Under the pieces are notes generated by a model that saw only the letters and a program-made list of their open reading frames with translations, was not told where the DNA came from and did no database searches. A program made the translations under genes and the position numbers. Shown here piece by piece: positions 35,068 to 43,192 of a stretch of 64,000 bases of DNA (its first letter is position 1; each line of letters begins with the position of its first letter). The DNA is taken from positions 62,001 through 126,000 of the forward strand of contig DAOTXS010000039.1 of the NCBI GenBank assembly GCA_034435055.1, written 5' to 3'. Origin of the DNA: DAOTXS01 sp034435055. GTDB lineage: Bacteria; Chloroflexota; Anaerolineae; UBA4142.

Positions 35068-35151
35068 ATTGTCATTGCGAGTCGCGCCCTTTGCGACATG
35101 GCAATCTCCGCAATGCTTTGGAGATTGCTTTGCTTCGCTCGCAATGACAAT
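35068..35151. repeat. Nested palindromic dispersed repeat of the TGTCATTGCGAG type
   Basis: The ends ATTGTCATTGCGAG (35068-35081) and CTCGCAATGACAAT (35138-35151) are exact inverse complements of 14 bp. Inside, GCAATCTCC (35101-35109) and GGAGATTGC (35120-35128) form a second stem. The motif is one I recall from many unrelated bacterial genomes. It starts directly after the CAP gene stop and may serve as its transcript end. Confidence 0.85.
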
Positions 35152-35193
35152 CAAAGACTTGGCGCCGGGTTATCGAACGATGATGCGGCGTTT

Positions 35194-35222
35194 TTGATTT
35201 TTCATTCGCCTCGTGGTAAAAT
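35194..35222 (+). promoter_or_regulatory. Promoter of the recJ operon
   Basis: TTGATT (35194-35199) and TAAAAT (35217-35222) are spaced by 17 nt. The predicted start near 35229 leaves about 20 nt before the GTG start with CGGAG. Confidence 0.65.
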
Positions 35223-35249
35223 CGGCGCACTTTAATCATCGGAGATGAC

Positions 35250-36968
35250 GTGCCACCCAAAATCAAACGCTGGCAAATTGCGCCGCGCGTTTCATCGCTC
35301 GTGCTCGCGCGGTTTCCCTCACTCCATCCACTGATTGTTCAAATTCTTTACAATCGCGGCATCACGACGCCCGAACAAGCCGATGCGTTTCTCTCGCCCG
35401 ATGCGTTCAGCGCGAGTCCGTTTCTGATGCGCGGCGTCAACGAAGCGGTCGAACGGATTCGCCGCGCGATTCGCGCCGGCGAAGCGATGGCGGTGTACGG
35501 CGATTTCGATGTCGATGGGGTGACGGCGACGGTTTTGCTCGTTCAGGCGTTGCAATCGTTGGGCGCAAAAGTCAAACCGTACATCCCGCATCGCATCGAT
35601 GAAGGGTACGGTCTGAACAAAGAAGCATTGCAACAATTAAAAGATCAAGGCGTTCGTATCGTTATCACGGTTGATTGCGGCGTGCGTTCGCTCGATGAAG
35701 TTGCGTTCGGCAAGCAAATCGGTTTGGATATGATTGTTACTGACCATCACGCGCCGACCGATGAATTGCCGGACGCGTTCGCCGTCATCAATCCCAAACA
35801 AGAATTGTGCAAATATCCGACGAAAGAATTGTCGGGCGCGGGTGTCGCGTTCAAGTTGGCGCAGGCGTTGATGCTCGCGGACGCGCAAGTGCCGTTGGGC
35901 AAAAGTCCGCGCGGCGTGGTGATTTCCGATGATGCGTTGGTCGATCTCGTCGCGCTGGGAACGGTTGCCGATCTGGTGCCGTTGACTGGTGAAAATCGCA
36001 CGCTGGTTCAACGCGGACTTGCCAGTTTGCGAAAATCGGAACGCCCCGGCTTGCAGGCGTTGATGCGGTGCGCATCGCTCAAGCCAGAATCGATTGACGC
36101 CGGGAATATCGGTTTTACGTTGGGCCCGCGGCTCAACGCGGCGGGGCGGCTGGAATCGGCTCTGCGCGCGTACGATTTATTATCGACGCAATATCCCGGC
36201 GAGGCGGAAAAACTTGCGCTCTTTCTCGAAGAGACGAATCGCGAACGGCAACGGTTGACGAGCGAGATGACGCAAAAAGCGCGCGACGCGGTTGCGTCGG
36301 CGGTGGAATCGGAACGCTTGCTTTTTGTCATCGCACCGGAATTTCCAGAAGGCATCGTCGGTTTGATTGCTAGTCGCTTGGCGGAAGAATTCTATCGCCC
36401 CTCGTTTGCGGTGCATCAAGGCGAAGAAGAAAGCCGCGGGTCGGCGCGAAGCGTGAGCGAATTCAACATCGTCGATGCGCTGGATCAATGCCGGGATTTG
36501 CTCGTGCGGCACGGCGGTCACGCAATGGCGGCGGGCTTTACAGTGCGGAATGAAAATCTTGACGAGTTGCAAACGCGGCTCAAAGCCATTGCTGCGCAAA
36601 AGTTGGCAGAGGTCGAACTGATTCCCACGCTCAACATCGATGCCGAAGCCGAGTTGAGTGAAATGAATTTGAAACTCGCCGAGTCTCTCGCGCAACTTGC
36701 GCCATTCGGTTACGGTAACCGCGAACCGCTTTTCGTCTCGCGCGATTTGTTGGTGCGTGAATCGCGCATCGTCGGCACCGATCATTTGAAACTCACGGTC
36801 GGCGATGGATCAATTTTGATGGACGCGATTGCGTTTCGGCAAGGCAGTTGGTTGGACAATTTGCCGCCGCGCATCGATGTAGCGTATCAGTTTGAAGCGC
36901 AAGTGTGGAACGGCAAAACGCGGTTGCAGCTCAATGTGAAGGACATCAAACCGACGGAAGACCGATGA
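35250..36968 (+). CDS. recJ: Single-stranded-DNA-specific 5'-3' exonuclease RecJ
   Basis: A 572-residue DHH-family nuclease. The metal motifs are DFDVDGVTATVLL (near residue 87) and VTDHHAP (near residue 164); the DHHA1 part has GGHAMAAGFTV (near residue 422) and the OB domain occupies the last 110 residues. It degrades single-stranded DNA 5' to 3' in recombination and mismatch repair. The start is GTG 35250 with GGAG at 5 nt. The last four codons and TGA are part of the following heptamer repeat, which suggests the original C-terminus was altered slightly. Confidence 0.95.
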   Translation: MPPKIKRWQIAPRVSSLVLARFPSLHPLIVQILYNRGITTPEQADAFLSPDAFSASPFLMRGVNEAVERIRRAIRAGEAMAVYGDFDVDGVTATVLLVQALQSLGAKVKPYIPHRIDEGYGLNKEALQQLKDQGVRIVITVDCGVRSLDEVAFGKQIGLDMIVTDHHAPTDELPDAFAVINPKQELCKYPTKELSGAGVAFKLAQALMLADAQVPLGKSPRGVVISDDALVDLVALGTVADLVPLTGENRTLVQRGLASLRKSERPGLQALMRCASLKPESIDAGNIGFTLGPRLNAAGRLESALRAYDLLSTQYPGEAEKLALFLEETNRERQRLTSEMTQKARDAVASAVESERLLFVIAPEFPEGIVGLIASRLAEEFYRPSFAVHQGEEESRGSARSVSEFNIVDALDQCRDLLVRHGGHAMAAGFTVRNENLDELQTRLKAIAAQKLAEVELIPTLNIDAEAELSEMNLKLAESLAQLAPFGYGNREPLFVSRDLLVRESRIVGTDHLKLTVGDGSILMDAIAFRQGSWLDNLPPRIDVAYQFEAQVWNGKTRLQLNVKDIKPTEDR

Positions 36969-37025
36969 CCAAGGATGGAAGACGGACAACTGTTTTTCCG
37001 TCCTTCGTCTTCCGTCTTTGGTCGG
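36956..37025. repeat. Heptamer repeat with inverted halves between recJ and the Nudix gene
   Basis: Units GGAAGAC, CGATGAC, CAAGGAT, GGAAGAC and GGACAAC (36956-36990) are followed by inverse-type units TTTTCCG, TCCTTCG, TCTTCCG and TCTTTGG (36994-37021). The transcript would fold into a long imperfect hairpin. The repeat supplies the recJ stop. Confidence 0.8.
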
Positions 37026-37034
37026 ATTTTTGAG

Positions 37035-37496
37035 ATGACTCATTCCCGCGAATATCCCGCCCATCCGATTCCCGGCGTTGGCGTTGTGGTACGCAAAGAT
37101 GATCATGTGTTGTTGATTCAGCGCGGCAATCCACCGGCACAAGGTGCTTGGGGTTTGCCCGGCGGTGTGTTGGAAATCGGTGAGATGTGGCGCGACGCGG
37201 CGGTGCGCGAAGTGCGCGAAGAATGCGGCATCGAAATTGCGCTTGGTGAAATTGTCGATGTGGTGGATATCATCGTGCGCGACGATGCGGAACGCGCGCA
37301 ATATCATTACGCCATCGTCGATTTTGCCGCCGATTTCGTGAGCGGCGATCTGCGCGCGGCAAGCGATGTCTTGGACGTGCGGTGGGTATCGCTGGACGAG
37401 TTGCTCAAGTTTGAATTGCCGGCGATAACGCGCCAAGTTATTCGCAAAGCTTTTAGCCACAGCACTCCCCAGAATAGCAACAATCGCCTAAAGTGA
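37035..37496 (+). CDS. Nudix hydrolase (ADP-ribose pyrophosphatase-like)
   Basis: A 153-residue Nudix protein. The Nudix box GX5EX7REUXEEXGU is complete: it starts at GGVLEIGE and continues through REVREECGI (residues about 44-67). The N-terminal HPIPGVGVVVRKDDHVLLIQRG is typical of ADP-ribose and NADH pyrophosphatases and general house-cleaning members. The ATG at 37035 has a weak TTTTGAG before it; the frame is open further upstream, but that part is repeat-derived. It overlaps the next gene by 4 nt. Confidence 0.9.
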   Translation: MTHSREYPAHPIPGVGVVVRKDDHVLLIQRGNPPAQGAWGLPGGVLEIGEMWRDAAVREVREECGIEIALGEIVDVVDIIVRDDAERAQYHYAIVDFAADFVSGDLRAASDVLDVRWVSLDELLKFELPAITRQVIRKAFSHSTPQNSNNRLK

Positions 37497-37861
37497 AACG
37501 CGATCTAATTCTAGCCGGTTGGGTCGGTCTCTTGCTTGGAATTGGTTTGTACATCGGCGCGAGCGCGTTGAGTACCCGTATTCCAATTTTGTTGTCGCTG
37601 TCTCTTTTCTCCACGATTACCTTTGTGTTTCTCTTCGCGCTTTCGGTTGTCGAAATTCCAATCATGTTGTTCGGGCTGCGCCAAATGGCGCGCAGTTCAT
37701 CCACGCCCCGCCGATTGCTCATCGGAACATTTGCATTCTTTGTAATGTTCGCGTCAGTTTATGCATCGATGTTCGTTTTTCTAACTGGACAAATGAGTTG
37801 GGGGATTGCGCTTGCGGCGTTGTGCCTCGTTCGGTTTGCAAGCGGGATGTGGATTCGATGA
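37493..37861 (+). CDS. Small membrane protein of unknown function, four helices
   Basis: A 122-residue hydrophobic protein with helices at about 7-25, 31-58, 72-94 and 99-117. It has no motif I recognise. It starts at GTG 37493 (GTGA overlap with the Nudix stop) and overlaps the DUF167 gene by 4 nt, so it is translated with both. The charged patch RQMARSSSTPRR between helices 2 and 3 would be cytoplasmic. Confidence 0.72.
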   Translation: MKRDLILAGWVGLLLGIGLYIGASALSTRIPILLSLSLFSTITFVFLFALSVVEIPIMLFGLRQMARSSSTPRRLLIGTFAFFVMFASVYASMFVFLTGQMSWGIALAALCLVRFASGMWIR

Positions 37862-38142
37862 GTGTGTTCAGAGAATCGAACGGCGCGGTAACGTTTGCGG
37901 TGAAGGTGATTCCGCGCGCGAGCAAAAATCAAATCGTCGGCATCGAAGGTGACGCAATCAAGATTCGCTTGAATGCGCCGCCGGTCGAAGGCAAAGCAAA
38001 CGACGCGCTGATGGAATTTTTGGCGGACGTGTTGCAGGTCGCGCGGGCGCAAATTGGAATTGTAACGGGGCAAACGGCGCGACGGAAAATCGTGCGAGTG
38101 CAAGGCAGAACGTCAAAGCAAATCGAAGATGCGTTGAAATAG
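37858..38142 (+). CDS. DUF167/YggU family protein
   Basis: A 94-residue protein with the family core FAVKVIPRASKNQIVG, IKIRLNAPPVEGKANDALMEFLA and ARRKIVRVQG. The family is widespread and its biochemical role is not settled. The start ATG at 37858 overlaps the preceding stop by 4 nt. A strong terminator follows directly, so it ends the recJ operon. Confidence 0.9.
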   Translation: MSVFRESNGAVTFAVKVIPRASKNQIVGIEGDAIKIRLNAPPVEGKANDALMEFLADVLQVARAQIGIVTGQTARRKIVRVQGRTSKQIEDALK

Positions 38143-38167
38143 AAACGAGGCGGTTGCCTCGTTTTTT
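38143..38167. terminator. Terminator between the recJ operon and the LysM gene
   Basis: AACGAGGC and GCCTCGTT around GGTT form an 8-bp stem followed by TTTTTT on the plus strand. On the minus strand the same stem is followed by TTTCTATTTC, so it may also stop transcripts of the LysM operon. Confidence 0.88.
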
Positions 38168-38865
38168 CATTGCTTGATGCGAATCGGTTGCTTGGTGGCG
38201 GCGAGTTGCGCCAATCGCCGCGCGCGCAAAAACATCAGATACGCGAGCACGCCCGCCGTTATCCCGGCAATGAGTAAAATTGCACTGGCGATGCTGATGA
38301 GTGTCGGCAAATTATCTCTCAACGTATTCGATGCCGGCGTGGGAATTGGCGTCGGCAAAAGCGTTGGCACCGGCACAGCCGTTGGTAAGATCATTGTTGG
38401 TTGCGCAAGGATAGGTGCGGAGGTCAGTGCAGACGGAGTGGTTGTGAGTTGAACCGGCACCGGATTTCCATCGATTGTAGGAATCCGCAAGACTGTTCCC
38501 ACGCGCAATCGTGTTTGATCGGTTATGCCGTTCGCTTCCATAATCAGTCGGTATTTTGTGCCATCGCCGTACACTTTTTGCGCGATGATCCAAGGACTGT
38601 CGCCCGATTCGACGGTGTAGGTTTGTTCACCCGGGATCAACGTTATCGATGGCGTGTTGCGGCGCGGCACCGGCGTGTCATCGGCATACGTTGGGATAAA
38701 CACCGGCGTGGGAAAGACGTACGGTCGTTTGGTGGGTTCTTCGGTTGGTGCCGGCGTCGCTTGCATTTGCGGCGCGGCAGAAATCCTAGTCGCGCGTGGC
38801 GATGCGCTGAGCGACAGGATGAAGAAAATCGCGATGCTAGCAACGATGAAAATACGAAACTTCAT
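38167..38865 (-). CDS. LysM-domain membrane-anchored protein
   Basis: A 232-residue protein. A signal peptide or anchor helix (residues 4-24), a Pro/Thr-rich linker, one LysM domain (YTVESGDSPWIIAQKVYGDG to VGTVLRIP, about residues 84-132), a second Pro-rich linker and a C-terminal helix (about 190-215) are visible. LysM binds peptidoglycan sugars, so the protein probably tethers the membrane to the wall. The ATG at 38865 overlaps the upstream beta-helix gene by 4 nt; the longer frame upstream is out of that gene's context. Confidence 0.85.
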   Translation of the reverse strand: MKFRIFIVASIAIFFILSLSASPRATRISAAPQMQATPAPTEEPTKRPYVFPTPVFIPTYADDTPVPRRNTPSITLIPGEQTYTVESGDSPWIIAQKVYGDGTKYRLIMEANGITDQTRLRVGTVLRIPTIDGNPVPVQLTTTPSALTSAPILAQPTMILPTAVPVPTLLPTPIPTPASNTLRDNLPTLISIASAILLIAGITAGVLAYLMFLRARRLAQLAATKQPIRIKQ

Positions 38866-39896
38866 TGGCAACCCGGCGTTTGAATTTGCGCGTTGGTCAA
38901 TTTGTTGTTGCTGAACGAATTGCCGCTGCACGTGCCGCCCGCAAAAGGTTGCAGCAGAATGTCCGAGCCATCGATAGTGTTGCCGATGTAGCGACTATTC
39001 TTGGCATTGTCGTGCTGAACAGATTTTTCGCGCGAACCGCGCACGACATTATTTTCAAAGCGGACATTCTGCGCGTAACCCAGCCACGCGCCGAAATTAT
39101 CGTTCGTGAACGAATTGTGGTGAATGTAGTTGCGGAAACTGAACGTCGCTTCGATGCCGTTGGCGATGCTGTTGGAAATCGTGTTGTACGCCATTTCGAT
39201 GTCGTGGCTCGCTGCCTGCGGCGTGTTGCCTTGATAAATTCCATCGCCGTTCGCGTTGAGAATATTCCAGTTAATCTGATTACGATCCGATTGCTGGGTC
39301 AAGACGATGCCCGCCGAGCCGCACCCCGCATCTTTGCCCCATTCCGGGCAACTGCGATTGTTGAATTCGACCGTGTTGCTGTACACCTGACTTGCAGTGG
39401 TGCCATAAAGATAAATGCCCCAGCCGCGATTGCGGCTCGTCGTATTTCGTTCGACGCGAATCTTGAGCGAGTTGAGAATTTGAATGCCCACCGTGTTTCC
39501 GTTTGCAGTATTGCCGGCGACGCGCGAACTTTGAATCCCGTTGAGAATCAATCCACCGTGTGGAATCGGTTTCAAATGTTCGATGTTCGAGTTATCGTCT
39601 AAAAAGTTGCCGCTGAAATCGTTGCGCTCGATGACCAAGTTGCGACCGCCGACGACGTACATTCCCACATCCCAGTTACGTACGCGGCAATTGCGAATCG
39701 TTACATTCCGGCGATTCTGAACTAGGATGCCCACGCCAATTTTATCGCCGATGAAGGTCGAACCATTACAATCGAACGTGATGTTATCTGCCATAATGAC
39801 GACGGGTTGACGATACTCACGATTGGGCGGAAGTGTTGTATTTTGATAGATGCGCATTGGCATGATTGCCGCCAACAAGACGAAAAGCAATTTCAT
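38862..39896 (-). CDS. Secreted right-handed beta-helix protein (NosD/pectate-lyase-like fold)
   Basis: A 344-residue protein with a short N-terminal signal (MKLLFVLLAAIMPM) and a long series of roughly 22-residue rungs rich in N-x-x-I/V and G, such as VTIRNCRVRNWDVGMYV, LVIERNDFSGN, GIQILNSLKIRVERNTTSRN and GIVLTQQSDRNQINWNILN. The fold is that of parallel beta-helix carbohydrate-active or cell-surface proteins (Beta_helix/NosD). No clear catalytic residues can be named. It has its own promoter and GAGG 8 nt before the ATG, and is followed by the LysM gene, suggesting a surface role. Confidence 0.82.
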   Translation of the reverse strand: MKLLFVLLAAIMPMRIYQNTTLPPNREYRQPVVIMADNITFDCNGSTFIGDKIGVGILVQNRRNVTIRNCRVRNWDVGMYVVGGRNLVIERNDFSGNFLDDNSNIEHLKPIPHGGLILNGIQSSRVAGNTANGNTVGIQILNSLKIRVERNTTSRNRGWGIYLYGTTASQVYSNTVEFNNRSCPEWGKDAGCGSAGIVLTQQSDRNQINWNILNANGDGIYQGNTPQAASHDIEMAYNTISNSIANGIEATFSFRNYIHHNSFTNDNFGAWLGYAQNVRFENNVVRGSREKSVQHDNAKNSRYIGNTIDGSDILLQPFAGGTCSGNSFSNNKLTNAQIQTPGCQ

Positions 39897-39923
39897 TTCA
39901 AAAACCTCGCGTACTCTAAAACA

Positions 39924-39935
39924 TGCAAATTTGCA
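39924..39935. promoter_or_regulatory. Perfect palindrome TGCAAATTTGCA at the beta-helix gene start site
   Basis: The 12-bp palindrome lies immediately downstream of the -10 box on the minus strand, at the predicted transcription start. A repressor bound here would block initiation. No regulator gene lies nearby to link it to. Confidence 0.4.
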
Positions 39936-39941
39936 CCATTA

Positions 39942-39969
39942 AGCATAGCACAAAATTTGATGAGGACAA
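39942..39969 (-). promoter_or_regulatory. Promoter of the beta-helix/LysM operon
   Basis: On the minus strand TTGTCC (39969-39964) and TATGCT (39947-39942) are spaced by 16 nt. The predicted leader is about 40 nt. Confidence 0.55.
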
Positions 39970-39987
39970 AATCCGAATTGGCAGATC

Positions 39988-40383
39988 TCAGCGCTTATTC
40001 AACGCTTGATTCGCCAACGCATCCGCGCGACGATTCAACGCACGCGGGACAATGGCAATTGTCACTCGCTTGAACTTTTTTAGCGCGCGTTGCGCTTGGT
40101 CGTGCAACGGTTTCAGATTCTCAGCACGCACTTGGTACGTCCCTTTTAATTGTCGCGCCATCAACTCGCTATCCGTGCGAATTTCGATTTCGGTCGCGTG
40201 GTGTGCGGCGCGTTCCAAACCGCGTAACAATGCGCGATACTCCGCCTCATTGTTCGTCATCGTCCCAATTGGCTCACCAAATTCCTCGATGATTTTTCGA
40301 CTCGCATCTGCCAAGACGATGCCAATTGCCGCGGGTCCCGGATTCCCACGCGACGCGCCATCGGTGTAGAGAATGATTTTCAT
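39988..40383 (-). CDS. rnhA: Ribonuclease HI
   Basis: A 131-residue RNase H-fold enzyme. The catalytic acids are D8 (YTDGASRGNPGPA), E46 (NNEAEYRAL), D71 (RTDSEL) and D121 (NRRADALAN). It cuts RNA in RNA:DNA hybrids. The compact size without an HBD fits the archaeal/ScRNH-like group of type 1 enzymes. It follows the zinc-ribbon coiled-coil gene by 46 nt, a pairing I know from other bacteria. Confidence 0.92.
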   Translation of the reverse strand: MKIILYTDGASRGNPGPAAIGIVLADASRKIIEEFGEPIGTMTNNEAEYRALLRGLERAAHHATEIEIRTDSELMARQLKGTYQVRAENLKPLHDQAQRALKKFKRVTIAIVPRALNRRADALANQALNKR

Positions 40384-40429
40384 TGTTCGATAGTTGGCGT
40401 AATTTTTTCCGTGTTATTCTGCGGCTGAT

Positions 40430-41128
40430 TCACGGCGCGAGGATTCTGCCGCAACTTGAGCAAAAGATCATTTCCTCGCCGGTGCGTACACGATTGATCA
40501 AGCCAGTCGGCACGCCGACGCCGCACACTCCACACGCCTCACGTTTAAGTTGCGCGACAGCGCGTCCCGCTTTGGTCAAGAGCAATTTGTCATACGTCCG
40601 CAAAACTTCTGCGGCGATTGATGCGCGAGTTGCTTCGCGTTCGGCGGCGAGTTGGGTCAAGCGGGTAGTGAGCGATTCACGTTCGCGGGTCAAATGCTCA
40701 AGCTCGCTGGCGCGCTTGTCTTCGATTTGTTTGAACGCCAGCGATTGTTCATCGACCCGCTTTTTCGTTTGATCGACCGCGTCCATCAATTCCAGCAATT
40801 TGTCATCGAGCAAACTGCGGTTGCGTTTGTGCATCTCCAAATCTTTAGCGTACCCGTCGAGTTCTTTGGGGTTGGTGATGCGACCGCCGTACAATCGGTC
40901 GTTCAATTCCTTGATCTTTTGATCGAGCCCCTTGGCTTCCAGCTCCCGGTCGCGCAATTGGCTGGTCAAATCGTGCAACCGTTTTTGTTCGGCGTCGAGT
41001 GCGGCGCGCGCGGCAACCACTGCTGGATCGCCCGCGATTGCCTCATCGATTTGGTGACCACGCTTGCTCTGGTTGGCGATTTCGTAATCGAGGGATTGAA
41101 GGTGCGCAAGCACTGTAACAAGATTCAT
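40430..41128 (-). CDS. Coiled-coil protein with C4 zinc ribbon (DUF164/CT398-like)
   Basis: A 232-residue protein. Residues about 10-180 form a long alpha-helical hairpin (heptad-rich, many K/E/R), interrupted by the conserved block YGGRITNPKELDGYAKDLE. The C-terminus holds a zinc ribbon: CGVCGVGVPTGLI and FCSSCGRIL. The family is found across bacteria next to RNase H; its role is not firmly known, possibly nucleic-acid binding. I chose ATG 41128 because AGGA is 8 nt upstream; a TTG at 41131 is also possible. Confidence 0.88.
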   Translation of the reverse strand: MNLVTVLAHLQSLDYEIANQSKRGHQIDEAIAGDPAVVAARAALDAEQKRLHDLTSQLRDRELEAKGLDQKIKELNDRLYGGRITNPKELDGYAKDLEMHKRNRSLLDDKLLELMDAVDQTKKRVDEQSLAFKQIEDKRASELEHLTRERESLTTRLTQLAAEREATRASIAAEVLRTYDKLLLTKAGRAVAQLKREACGVCGVGVPTGLINRVRTGEEMIFCSSCGRILAP

Positions 41129-41255
41129 CAATTGTGTCCTACGTTTTGTGGTCGAAAATTATTCTGCCCCAATCGGTGGGGTGTTTGATTGAGAGCAATT
41201 GGAGCAGCGGTTACCAACTTGCACCTTAAACTTTTTGAACAGCACATAAGACCCC

Positions 41256-41284
41256 TTGACAGCCAAGTGGGGATGTGGGATAAT
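41256..41284 (+). promoter_or_regulatory. Promoter of the dcw cluster (mraZ promoter)
   Basis: TTGACA (41256-41261) and GATAAT (41279-41284) are spaced by 17 nt. Transcription should start near 41291, about 85 nt before mraZ. Two extra TGGG elements overlap the spacer and -10 region (41268, 41276). Confidence 0.8.
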
Positions 41285-41296
41285 ACGTGCAGTAAA

Positions 41297-41322
41297 GTGG
41301 AGCAAAATGGGTTTTAGTGGGA
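41297..41322 (+). promoter_or_regulatory. MraZ operator: three TGGNN boxes at 10-nt steps
   Basis: GTGGAG (41297-41302), ATGGGT (41307-41312) and GTGGGA (41317-41322) repeat every 10 nt just after the predicted transcription start. MraZ of E. coli and other bacteria binds TGGGN repeats separated by 5 nt, exactly this spacing. Further GTGGGG/GTGGGA elements are at 41267, 41275 and 41360. Binding here would repress the whole dcw cluster. Confidence 0.75.
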
Positions 41323-41376
41323 TAAAGTATCTATTTGGAACGGTTGTTCTGATTCGCAAGTGGGGCATCTGAAAAG

Positions 41377-41829
41377 ATGATTCTGGGTTCGCACGAACAC
41401 ACTATCGATAGTAAGGGCCGGTTGACGCTTCCATCGAAATGGCGCGCAGATTTGCCAGCCAATGTGGTAATCACGCGCGGTTTGGAAGAATGTCTTTTCA
41501 TTTTCCCGCAAGACAAATTTCTTGAATCGGCAAAGGAATTTGAACGACAAGCGATCTTACTTCCCGAAGCGCGATCTTGGACCCGGTACTTTTATGGTAT
41601 GGCGGAACCGGTCGAAATCGATGGGCAAGGACGAATCTTGCTGCCGCAGGCGTTGCGCGATTACGCCGGTCTCAACGGCAATGTTGTTGTCGTTGGTTTG
41701 TTAAACCGGATCGAAGTGTGGAGTCCGGAAAAATACAGAGCGATCAATAGCCAGGTCGAATCGAATGCAATTGTGATGTCGGAGAAGATGGGGCAATTGC
41801 TCCTGAAAGCTTCCGGCGTCGATCAATAA
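41377..41829 (+). CDS. mraZ: Transcriptional regulator MraZ
   Basis: A 150-residue protein with two AbrB-like SpoVT domains. The N-terminal HEHTIDSKGRLTLPSKWR and the second-half VEIDGQGRILLPQALRDYAGL are the two DXXXR DNA-binding motifs. It binds the repeats ahead of its own gene and usually represses the dcw cluster. The ATG at 41377 fits the family start (MFLG.-like); no strong Shine-Dalgarno sequence is seen (GAAAAG). It precedes rsmH by 3 nt. Confidence 0.95.
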   Translation: MILGSHEHTIDSKGRLTLPSKWRADLPANVVITRGLEECLFIFPQDKFLESAKEFERQAILLPEARSWTRYFYGMAEPVEIDGQGRILLPQALRDYAGLNGNVVVVGLLNRIEVWSPEKYRAINSQVESNAIVMSEKMGQLLLKASGVDQ

Positions 41830-41832
41830 CCA

Positions 41833-42690
41833 ATGCACGTTGCCGTACTTTTCCAATCCGTGATCGAATTACTTGTGCCGCGTGACGGTGGCAAATACAT
41901 CGATGGCACACTTGGTGCCGGCGGTCACGCGGCAGGCATTCTGGATGCGTCTGCGCCGTCCGGTCGATTGCTGGGGCTCGATGCCGATCCCGCCGCGTTA
42001 ACCATTGCCTCCGCGAATCTCGCGCGCTTTGGCGAACGCGCAGTCCTCCTTCATTCCAATTATGATCGATTGCGTCAAGTCGCGGCGGCGCACGGATTTT
42101 TTCCGGCTGACGGTATTGTACTCGACTTGGGACTTTCGTCAATCCAGCTCGTGGACGCGCAACGCGGTTTTTCGTTTCAGAGCGACGGCGCGCTCGATAT
42201 GCGGATGAATCCGGATGAAGCCACCACTGCCGCTGATCTGGTCAACTCGCTTGACGAGAAATCGCTTGCCGATTTGATTTTCGAGTACGGCGAGGAACGC
42301 GCGTCGCGGCGGATCGCGCGAGCAATTATCCGGGCGCGTCCGCTGCGCACGGCGGCACAATTAGCGCAAGTGATCGAACGGGCGGTGGGGCGGCGCGGGC
42401 GGCTTCACCCGGCGACGCGAACCTTTCAAGCCTTGCGCATCGCGACGAATCGTGAACTCGAACGATTGCAAAACGTTCTGCCGCAAATTGTCGAAACCCT
42501 TGCGCCCGGTGGTCGCGTGGCGATCATCGCGTTTCACAGTTTGGAAGACCGCCTCGTCAAAAATTTTTTTCGCGCGTCCGAACACTTGCAGGTTTTAACC
42601 AAACATCCGATTCGACCGACCGAACAAGAAATTGCCAATAATCCACGCAGTCGAAGCGCCAAACTGCGTGTGGCAGAAAAAATCGCGTAA
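41833..42690 (+). CDS. rsmH: 16S rRNA (cytosine(1402)-N(4))-methyltransferase
   Basis: A 285-residue SAM-dependent methyltransferase. VAVLFQSVIELLVPRDGGKYIDGTLG carries the start and SAM motif I, and GIVLDLGLSSIQL, GFSFQSDGALDMRM and AFHSLEDRLVKNFF are invariant blocks of RsmH. It methylates C1402 in the decoding centre of 16S rRNA. It sits between mraZ and ftsL as in nearly all dcw clusters. The length is slightly short (usually 300-315). Confidence 0.95.
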   Translation: MHVAVLFQSVIELLVPRDGGKYIDGTLGAGGHAAGILDASAPSGRLLGLDADPAALTIASANLARFGERAVLLHSNYDRLRQVAAAHGFFPADGIVLDLGLSSIQLVDAQRGFSFQSDGALDMRMNPDEATTAADLVNSLDEKSLADLIFEYGEERASRRIARAIIRARPLRTAAQLAQVIERAVGRRGRLHPATRTFQALRIATNRELERLQNVLPQIVETLAPGGRVAIIAFHSLEDRLVKNFFRASEHLQVLTKHPIRPTEQEIANNPRSRSAKLRVAEKIA

Positions 42691-42723
42691 GGAACATTAT
42701 TCGCATTTCCGAGTGATCTCAAA

Positions 42724-43167
42724 ATGACCGCGTCTATTATTTCTCGACACATTCGTCATTCGTTTTCTTTGAGCGGAATCCGCGTACTGTTGTTGGCGGT
42801 TGCTGGCTTTGCTTTGTTTAGCGTCATCTATCTCGCACAAAGTACGCAAGCCACGTTGACCGGTCAGCGCGTCCAAACACTGACTGAACAACTGATGCGC
42901 TATGAACGTGAAATCGATCAGCTCGAGTATGACATTGCGGTGCTGTCCACGCCGGTGCGGATTGCCGAAATCGCGCGCAGTCGCGGATTGCATCCGGCGT
43001 CGGTCACGAACACGGTTTATGTGCGGGTCAGATTGAACCCGGTTCCACCGGCGCCGCCGCGTGTTGCCGACGCGCCGACAGAGCCAGAGTTTCTGGCGGC
43101 GTTGTGGCGGGATTTTCTCGATTGGCTGGGCGCGGCGGGCGCGCGTCCGGCGCAAGCCGGGCAGTGA
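42724..43167 (+). CDS. ftsL: FtsL/DivIC-like cell-division protein
   Basis: A 147-residue bitopic protein: a short cytoplasmic N-terminus, one membrane helix (residues about 19-38), then an external leucine-zipper-like coil (TLTGQRVQTLTEQLMRYEREIDQLEYDI) and a segment LSTPVRIAEIARSRGLHPA, which is the conserved FtsL end block. A Pro/Ala-rich tail follows. It joins FtsQ and FtsB/DivIC-like partners at the septum. Identification rests on fold and position between rsmH and ftsI, since sequence is weakly conserved in this family. Confidence 0.85.
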   Translation: MTASIISRHIRHSFSLSGIRVLLLAVAGFALFSVIYLAQSTQATLTGQRVQTLTEQLMRYEREIDQLEYDIAVLSTPVRIAEIARSRGLHPASVTNTVYVRVRLNPVPPAPPRVADAPTEPEFLAALWRDFLDWLGAAGARPAQAGQ

Positions 43168-43192
43168 GCGCTCATTCCGTCTGAGGTAACCG

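Noticed and set aside
41159..41368. Small minus-strand frame in the mraZ control region
   Set aside because: It covers the promoter and MraZ boxes, and has no start signal.
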